From contig JABAKD010000013.1 of the NCBI GenBank assembly GCA_012845835.1, positions 11,045,201 to 11,109,200 of the forward strand: DNA of 64,000 nucleotides, in the 5' to 3' direction. The notes beneath the pieces are model-generated. The model had not been told where the DNA came from. It made no database searches and saw nothing but the letters and a program-made list of their open reading frames with translations. This DNA comes from Undaria pinnatifida. Lineage: Eukaryota > Sar > Phaeophyceae > Laminariales > Alariaceae. The position numbers were made by a program, and so were the translations under genes. Within the stretch, counting starts at the first letter, position 1, and every line of letters begins with the position of its first letter. Positions 58,801 through 64,000 of the stretch are shown here, in pieces.

Positions 58801-59643
58801 GGGGAGGGGGGGGGCGGGGATCTGCAAACAGGTTTGCGGGCTACAGAGGCTTTTGGGGGTCGCTCTATTTGGCTGAGAAATGTCAACAGACTAACCATGA
58901 CACTACAACCCAAAAGTCATCTACCTTTTAAACTCATAAAGCAACACAAACATAAACGAAACGCATTCCAATCCCTTTTCCAGGTAACGACCTCAACAAC
59001 AACGCCTTACTGGCCGGTGAAAACCTGACACGCTTCCATCCTATCTTCGTAGAGATGCGAAGATCTCTGGTCATTCGCATACGACTATGCATGATGATGA
59101 CCACATCACCCCCACCCCCAGTCTTGAAAACTCCTCTGTACCCTTTCATGTTACGCCCGCCAGGTGTTGGCTTCCGTCGCTTACTGGATGCACAGGCCCG
59201 GAGTGACTTTCCGTGCTCCGGTCTTAACCCGGAGCCAGCTCAAGCCAAGGTACGGGTGCGAGGTGTACCGGGCTTACGAACCAGCCCTGTACCCCGAGGA
59301 GGTCTCGGATTGGCTGCCGCTGCTGCTCGCGGACGGCGGCTACGACCAAGCGGTAAACGAGCTTGCCAGCCAACTGGATCTATTTGCGGACGGGATGGCC
59401 ACGTGCCCGTCCGGCTTTCTTCGGCTTGCGTCACCCACAGTGTCCTCGAGCGTTTATGGGAGTCTCGCATCACCTGTGGTACCCTCGAGCTTTTACGGCG
59501 GTATCGAGGGGTCAACGGTAGAGGCGGTGTCGGCGGCCACGGCGGCGGCGGCAGCGGCGGCAGCGGCCGCGGAGGCCTCGACGGCAGCATTAATGCCGGG
59601 TTGGCCTGTCGAAGAGGAGACGGTCGCCGCCGCGGTCATGTGA
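43869..59643 (+). CDS. Secreted or Golgi two-domain glycosyltransferase-like protein, 921 aa, six exons
   Basis: Exons are 43869-44648, 51379-51685, 54574-54740, 55938-56476, 58255-58747 and 59164-59643 (2766 nt), with phases 0, 1, 0, 2 and 0. An in-frame TGA lies 9 nt before the ATG. A signal peptide or anchor (ATALLLLLARVATSAAA) is followed by a charged, Glu-rich linker. The first half has VDLVLFYDSDQ, then AIAVVDWDVVV with a DxD-like acidic motif, then NGKAIIYNNRDPEL and HPFEVALW. The second half has KSLCVFVPAYARQLRFVKVS, then EYSALNADVHC and KQILYLEPGTLISRRVSW. I recall similar two-part GT-like proteins from marine algae; the substrate is unknown. Poly-Ala, Gln and Asn/Asp-rich runs lie between the halves in exon 4, and poly-Ala near the C-terminus. 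Introns contain copies of the flanking exon edges (50661-51378; 56477-57600). Confidence 0.8.
45003..45253. repeat. Perfect tandem duplication, period 132 bp
   Basis: About 119 bp are repeated without visible mismatch (from CCGTCGCTTGGTTCGCCG to GGGATACCCCAATCCCTCAT), separated by TTGGCGTCGACGG. It lies in intron 1 of the glycosyltransferase gene. The reverse strand contains GGTTCGACTC, resembling a pol III B box, but no tRNA fold is evident. Confidence 0.92.
46395..46560 (+). mobile_element. Diverged SINE-1-like head
   Basis: ATCCGGTCGCCCCGGCGGTC and TATCTAGTGGTTACC parallel the SINE-1 head (GCCGGTCGCCCCGGTGGCG, TATCAGGTTATCC). The B box is not recognisable and there is no poly(A). Confidence 0.4.
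47060..47670. repeat. Three diverged tandem units of about 200 bp
   Basis: Shared phrases are GTGCGGGGAGRTATCRA, TTCCCGSGTTGTYGGAG, CGGAGTTGTACATGT/GGAGCTGTAGATAT and CCAATSAGWGAYC. They occur near 47095, 47300 and 47510. In intron 1 of the glycosyltransferase gene. Confidence 0.65.
47851..48112. mobile_element. MITE-2 element (second copy 55095-55351, reversed)
   Basis: The left end CTACGATAGCTCCCCCCAAA is followed by ACCGGCGATTTTCTTTAACG and GAACGTTTCATGGC. The right end is GGGCTACCGTAGAACGG. The internal ACCGTATTTCAGGAGATACG is a near palindrome. The copy at 55095-55351 has the same blocks in reverse order. No coding capacity. Confidence 0.75.
49370..49960. repeat. Tandem repeat of about 290 bp with a 43-nt hairpin
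   Basis: Two units share CCTACCGCTGC, TTGTAGCGTTGTGCT, TTGTCTGCTGTCTGTCATCT and ACTTTACGCCGGCATGT. Each contains TAAGGACCG(T)TTGAGTACTAA...ATATTCAAACGATCCTTA (about 49566 and 49860), an imperfect palindrome. A shorter related segment is near 49070-49120. It lies in intron 1 of the glycosyltransferase gene. Confidence 0.8.
50661..51378 (+). repeat. Intron 1: three decayed copies of the exon 2 acceptor region
   Basis: Copies of the exon 2 start (TATTTTCGAATGTTCACAGA at 51379) begin at 50661, 50961 and 51189. Each spans about 110 nt through the segment equivalent to ...GACGCGATCGCCGTTGTCGA... and is followed by its own C-rich tract of 90-190 nt. AG is kept at 50959-50960 and 51187-51188 but lost before 50661. 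All copies are frameshifted or have stops relative to the real exon. Spacing is 300, 228 and 190 bp. Confidence 0.85.
51860..52880. repeat. Nested, diverged MITE-like and dispersed repeat sequence
   Basis: 51895-52110 contains two tandem pieces with CCGAAATCGTCGAAATCCCA or TAATCCGAATGCCAGATTC and GTATACCTAGGCCATACCA, recalling MITE-1 inner blocks. 52155-52330 starts with ACACATGCTACACGATGTAG (MITE-1-like terminus). 52375-52640 is the uninterrupted homologue of 370-830. 52680-52860 carries TTCCGACGATTTGGAGTTGA and a degraded terminus CTTAGTCGTAGCCCGCG. No gene. Confidence 0.55.
54265..54573 (+). other. Intron 2 3' end: conserved 80-nt module plus 200-nt C-rich tract before exon 3
   Basis: CGTGCTCCGTCTCAGCACTC, then GATGCGAAGGTCTACGGTC and TTTGGCCATGCACGATAAT lead into a C-rich tract (54350-54560) and the acceptor CTACTACAG. 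By eye about three quarters of positions match the module in DC2 intron 12 over 84 nt, including the approach into the C tract. Confidence 0.75.
55095..55351. mobile_element. MITE-2 element, reversed copy
   Basis: The blocks of 47851-48112 occur in reverse order: TTACTACGGTAGCCCCCCCC, CCGGTTTTGAAAC, GAGACGTTCGTTGAAGAAAA, and the right end GGGGCTATCGTAGAATCAGT. In intron 3 of the glycosyltransferase gene. Confidence 0.75.
56477..57600 (+). repeat. Intron 4: about four decayed copies of the exon 4 end and donor
   Basis: The exon end (...GACTTCGAGCAGTTCGAGGA then GTACAAGCA|GTGAGT) recurs near 56935 (TTTGAAGAGTACAGGTAGTG), 57107-57175, 57300-57350 (GGTTCGAGGAATACACGCAG then TGAGTG) and 57500-57565 (GAGGAGTTCGATGAGTACAG). 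GTGAGT survives near 56950 and 57343 but is lost in the others. The spaces hold GGGGTTGGGGGTGG-type G-rich sequence, the G-rich counterpart of the acceptor-side C tracts. Confidence 0.8.
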
Positions 59644-60528
59644 TGACGATCACGTGTCGGATGATGTAGGGGGGAGGGGGGGGGGGGTCGAGGAGGGAGG
59701 AAGGAGGGGCATTCGTTCGTTGCTTGATTTAGTCTCATGACCGGTGACGTCGCATCCCTCTCCACCGTGAGAATGTGGTGACGATGTGTCGAAAGGGTTG
59801 GGGACGTGCTTATTTCTGGCTTGCCTTAATCAGGTGGGGTGGAGTAGGGGGCGGGGTTACATTCGCATCAGGTGGTATTGATATTTTATTTTTCCTGGAC
59901 TGTGATACGACGGTCGCGTTTATCTCAAGCTCTCAGCTGGTGGTCGTCGCCATATGGTTTATGTGGGGTTGACTTAGCCCCTCGCTCTGTCTCATTGTTG
60001 GCTCGCAGCATCGCGGTCGATGCCGCCCTCAACGCGGGTCTGGTGTCAACGTAGGCGGGAGATGCAAGCATCACGCTACTGTACGTAGAGGGTCTGGGTA
60101 GTAACCCCTTTGGAACTGCGCCCTCGTTTTTTCGGTACAAAACTACTTGGAATTAGTGCGGTCGCTTTTTTGTAGTAGTGAAAGGGCGTGCGTTTTTGTA
60201 TGTGTGTTTATACTTTGGGGGGGGGGTTAGACAAGTCATGGGCGATGACACGAGGACGTACGTGGTGGTGATGGTTATTGTTGGACCATCGATACTTCTG
60301 TCAGTATTGAGAATGCAGCTCGTTTATTTTGTTGTTGTGTTGCAGTGGTCATGGATTCAATGAAAGCATTGGTTGATCGATTGATCGATGGATTGATTGA
60401 TTGATTGATGGTCCACGGTCGGCAGAAAGCAGCCAGCGTCAGGGCTGTTGGGCGGGATCAGTATTGCTAGAGTACATGGGGGAGACGACACTCTAAGCGT
60501 ATGTATGGTACATCAATATGGCATACTA

Positions 60529-60924
60529 CTAGCACGACAAGTTATTATTAACGATCTTTTCTTCAGAGCGACTTGACTTCTGAGAAGCTCGCGCCTCCTT
60601 CGACTTTATTGATGAGGCTAGTTCGTCGAGGAGAGAACACATAGACCCTGTTCTTTCCAGCTCGCAGCCCGTTCGATCGTACAGCAGTGCTGTCACCTCT
60701 AATGGTAAGGGAACACGGACTTGCGGGAAGCCTTTCCGAAAAACAGTTTTGGGGTTTATCTCCTCAATTTCGAAGCCTCGCATTTGCTTGACCAGTGCAT
60801 CCCTGCCGTGGCACGATTCCGTAGCTTGCCGAGTGGGTGCATAGACTGCTACCCCAATGAGGGTAACAACCATGGCGGTATGATGGTCAAACATGACGCG
60901 TGCTACGATAGCGGTGCGAAGCAC
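60529..60924 (-). CDS. Orphan reading frame, possibly a partial gene
   Basis: A frame of up to 131 codons without repeats, reading GRDALVKQMRGFEIEEINPK, FRKGFPQVRVPLPLEVTALL and a Ser/Lys-rich end. Its 5' part runs into the MITE-1 at 60895. Beyond the MITE (61150-61260, minus) another open stretch reads VLRGRSVNDIRQMRGPRFEA, which shares QMRG with the first. The MITE may therefore have split a coding sequence or a coding repeat. No family recognised. Confidence 0.25.
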   Translation of the reverse strand: MLRTAIVARVMFDHHTAMVVTLIGVAVYAPTRQATESCHGRDALVKQMRGFEIEEINPKTVFRKGFPQVRVPLPLEVTALLYDRTGCELERTGSMCSLLDELASSIKSKEARASQKSSRSEEKIVNNNLSC

Positions 60925-61152
60925 TTTTCGCCTGAAACGGTTTCTGAATGACGGGGCTCCTTAACCCAAAATCGTCGGAAAATACGCCCCATTTATTTTC
61001 ATGATTCTCGTTGTGTACCTAGGCCATGGGATTTTGCGTCCGGTGCGTGGCAGTTTTATGTTTTTTCAAATCAGTTTTTGGGAAAGGTCTTAAGCTCCCA
61101 AGTGGAGGAAATCTCAGAAAAAAAAATGGTGCACCTCTAACGTAGAACGCTT
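60895..61152. mobile_element. MITE-1 element
   Basis: Complete copy, reversed relative to 501-760: left GACGCGTGCTACGATAGCGG, right CTCTAACGTAGAACGCTTC, with inner TCCTTAACCCAAAATCGTCG and CCTAGGCCATGGGATTTT. Confidence 0.8.
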
Positions 61153-61299
61153 CAAATCTGGGCCCTCGCATTTGCCTAATGTCATTCACGCTTCTACCAC
61201 GCAAAACAACTCCTGATACCATAGGGGCTAAAGGCTTTCTTCTTGAATACGCGGAGACTGGCATTGTATTGCCTCCTGTAACAACTGGAGACCCTGTCT

Positions 61300-62550
61300 A
61301 TGGTTCACTGCACTAGTTGAACACCATCGCAACACCCCCTCCATTGTTGGCCGAAGAAAGGACAACTACGTGATGCTCCAGAGGGTGAACCCAATACATT
61401 AATACTTCGACGCTAGCTAAGACTGGGCGGGGGCGTGGATCCGGCGTTCCTACCCGCCTAGGAAAAATCTCTCGCAGCGCGCATATACGCCGCAAAACCA
61501 CAAGCAAACGTGACGAGAAAAGCGCCCCCCTTCATCGGAGGACCTTCCGGGACGCCAGTCACGCCTACGTTGTTCGCAATTTCTTACTGACTCCAAATGG
61601 ACGGCCATATCATTTAAATCACTTCGAAACTTTCGAGCATTGCTCTAGCTAGTTAACAGGATACCGTACGTTATGTATCCAATCAGAAGCTTCTGCAGGA
61701 AAAGCTTTCCGCCGCGGCTGATACGCAATCCTCGCTTTCCTCTTTTCGAACCCCCTTTTTGCCGGCAGATGAGCTGCTTGGTGTGGCCGATGATGAAATT
61801 GGCATTTTTTTCAAGTTTTTTCCCCTCTCTCTTGCGGCTTTTGCTTCACGACTGCGGCCACATCACCACCACCGCAACCAACCGTCGATCTTCAAATTCG
61901 TCGAACCGAATTCGACTGCCAAGAAACAACGGGCGAATGTACAGCACAGCAGGACATCGGAAACAAACGCCGTCATCACATTTATCTCTGATCAACAGCA
62001 GCAGCGGCAGTCATTTGAATTACAGCTCGACATAAACGGCCGCAGGGGCAGTACACGCCGCCAGCGTTTACTAAAGCACGTGACAAACTGGTCCGAAAAG
62101 TATAGAGCATTGCTGCTGCTGATGGTGTAGCCTGCAGTCTGCAGTTCACTACTCTGTGGCGGGTAAATAGACACAGCAAATGGTGATAAGATATGGATTG
62201 GATAACATCACTTTTATAATTAAAAATAGTGGAAAGATATGAATTGGATGCCGTCAGGTTTATCATTATTGCCCTCCGACAATAGCGTAGATGCCGCTCC
62301 GATGTAAATCGAATTCTCCTTCCGTAAAGCGATAGTGTCGCTCCCATAATCCTCTGCTAACCGTTTTCCCATATCCCTTTACCAGCTCTTTTCATTTTAG
62401 CTGCTACCAACTATTTCCCTATTTCTTTTCTCCACACCAACCTATCATTTTAGCTACTACCGATATAGTCCATCCTATTCCTCATCAACACTCCATCCCC
62501 AAGCCATTGGTCGCAGTCCTCCGGCTTCTTCCTCCTTTCCCCTGGCGGCC
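61300..62550. other. Region without a supported gene
   Basis: Frames of 60-123 codons exist on both strands (for example 61759-62130 plus) but none has family resemblance, splice context or consistent composition. No tandem repeat or known family copy was noticed. Confidence 0.4.
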
Positions 62551-62559
62551 CGGCGATCC

Positions 62560-63940
62560 CTCAGGGATAATTTGTACCCGTGTCGGCGTGAAATCGCGAC
62601 CTGGGTGGTTGCAGAGATTATCTGGAAGAAGCATTCCTTGCAGTCATTTTTCCACGACGATGCTGGCCGCCATCTGATCGATCAGGTCGCTGCCTCCCTT
62701 TCCGAGGCGCCCAAAGCTTTCCACCGCGAGGATGGCGAGTTTGCAGTTGCGCCCCCGTCGAACTGCACCTGTTCCGGAAAAGCGTAGTGATTGCGAATTC
62801 CCACCTCAGAAGTGAAAGCAATTGATTCGTCTCGGTCAGCGCTGCCTGTCGGCATGTGGACCCCCGCTCGAGTAACATCGCTTGGTTGCAATACCCCGCT
62901 GCCGCAGCATCTCGGAGTCCTTCCGCCTCAACAACGACGTCCACGCGGAGATCCCTGTTTTATGTGGAAGGGGGCTCCGCTTTCCACTTGGTGACGAATG
63001 GGCATACTCTTAACGGTGCGGGAGATCGCGTGCACCAGGGGCTGGTGCTGACACCTGAGCGCCCGATCGATGGCATAATCGTGCATGCCGCGTATTAGCC
63101 CCCGCTGCACCGCAGCAGCGGCACCTTGACGCCAGGAACTCGTCAAACCCCAGGAATCTCCTTCCCGCAGCCACGAGTTCTGAAGCAGGAATGCCACTCC
63201 AGAGTGGCCGAGTAGGCAGGTCTCGTCCCTAAGAAGGCGGTAGCCCCTGTCCCGATTGGCCCCGTTGCCGGGCCTTGGCCAACCCTCTCATCTACTTCTC
63301 TCCTGGTGGGTCGACCGTGTCTCGCTGGTTCATCGTCTCGGGGGGCTGGTCCAGCGCAGCGACGTACCTCTCATAACGCACTCGGCTTACCAGCTTCCCC
63401 AGTCGTTCTATGCTGCGCTTTGCTGGAACCGATAATTTATGGGTCGTGAGTCGGCAACATTTCTGCAACTGAGTGCCCTGAGGCATCTTGCTCTCCTGCT
63501 CTTCAGGCTCTGTTCTGCCAGCCTTCCGGCACGATGTTGCCATGCCTTCCTCTGAAACCCCATGCACATCGCGGAGGTCCCTGACGCTGTTTCAAATGAG
63601 CCGCACGAGGTCTGAATCGGACAGCTACCTCCGAACTGTGCCCCCTATAGCGCTGGACAGATCAGCAAGCACCTCCGGCACCATCGTCACCAAGCTTCCG
63701 ACGCACGCTGACATCCTCCGGGCTTTAGCCGATGACAATCCAAACCTTCCCGCCCCTGTGGACAGACTCGCTTGTGCCTGTTGGTAGGGCTGCAAGGTGA
63801 ACTGATTTGTCGGGCGCCCATTCTCGGAGAACGACGACTCTTCTTCTGTCCCAGGGAGATCAAGCAGTTTCTCAAGCATCCACATGGCGTTGATGTCTGC
63901 CTTTTGGCACGCGAGCAGGGACAATTCTGGGTCCATCACG
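62560..63940 (-). pseudogene. Frameshifted retroelement-encoded protein (decayed)
   Basis: Minus-strand frames follow one another with frameshifts and stops: SDSDLVRLI, SVRDLRDVHGVSEEGM and RLGKLVSRVRYERYVAALDQ near 63300-63620, GFDEFLASRCRCCGAAGA then HQPLVHAISRTVKSMPIRHQ near 63000-63170, DVVVEAEGLRDAA near 62930, and ILAVESFGRLGKGGSDLIDQ near 62680-62740. I recall this series of phrases from reverse-transcriptase-type ORFs repeated in algal and oomycete genomes, but that is memory, not a search. At least three frame changes and several stops mean the copy is dead. It may extend beyond the window end. Confidence 0.55.
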
Positions 63941-64000
63941 CCTTTTAAAAATAGGCGGTCCGTTGCGGCATAGAGCCGTTAGCGATCAGGTTGGCTGATT

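Overview
The window is nuclear DNA from a eukaryotic alga. The genes have spliceosomal introns, poly-Ala and poly-Gln runs inside exons, C-rich tracts of 100-300 nt before 3' splice sites, and heavy loads of microsatellites, minisatellites, SINEs and MITEs. A flagellar outer-arm docking protein shows the organism makes flagellated cells. A secreted two-domain glycosyltransferase-like protein of a type I associate with marine algae, together with the intron style, suggests a stramenopile, most likely a brown alga. That placement is inference.

I resolve three multi-exon genes by matching splice phase from exon to exon. (1) Minus strand, 1769-20133: 14 exons, 642 aa, an ODAD1/DC2 (CCDC114/CCDC63-type) outer dynein arm docking protein. 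All 13 introns are phase 0, and the coding sequence is only about 10% of the locus. (2) Plus strand, 20731-26804: 5 exons, 707 aa, an unrecognised coiled-coil and low-complexity protein, divergent from gene 1 across about 600 bp. (3) Plus strand, 43869-59643: 6 exons, 921 aa, signal peptide, two glycosyltransferase-like halves. Weaker candidates are a 98-aa membrane ORF (28519-28815), a 72-aa CxxC ORF (43389-43607, minus) and an orphan minus-strand ORF near 60.5 kb. The last kilobases (62.6-63.9 kb) hold a frameshifted retroelement protein on the minus strand.

Between genes 2 and 3 lie about 16 kb of repeats: a 3.5-kb CCATGG satellite arranged as two inverted arms (28.85-32.4 kb), a cluster of duplicated C-tract modules (33.2-41.2 kb), (AAC)n arrays that all start at the same element junction, a tRNA-derived SINE and a fold-back element.

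The most unusual pattern is that exon edges have been copied into the adjoining introns. Decayed tandem copies carrying a C-rich tract, the AG and the first 50-110 nt of the next exon precede DC2 exon 14 and gene-3 exon 2, and single or less clear copies occur at DC2 exons 3 and 4 and gene-2 exon 2. Copies of an exon end plus its donor follow gene-3 exon 4 and DC2 exon 3. In addition, a roughly 80-nt conserved module sits just upstream of the C-rich tract in three introns of two unrelated genes, which looks like a dispersed intron-end element.
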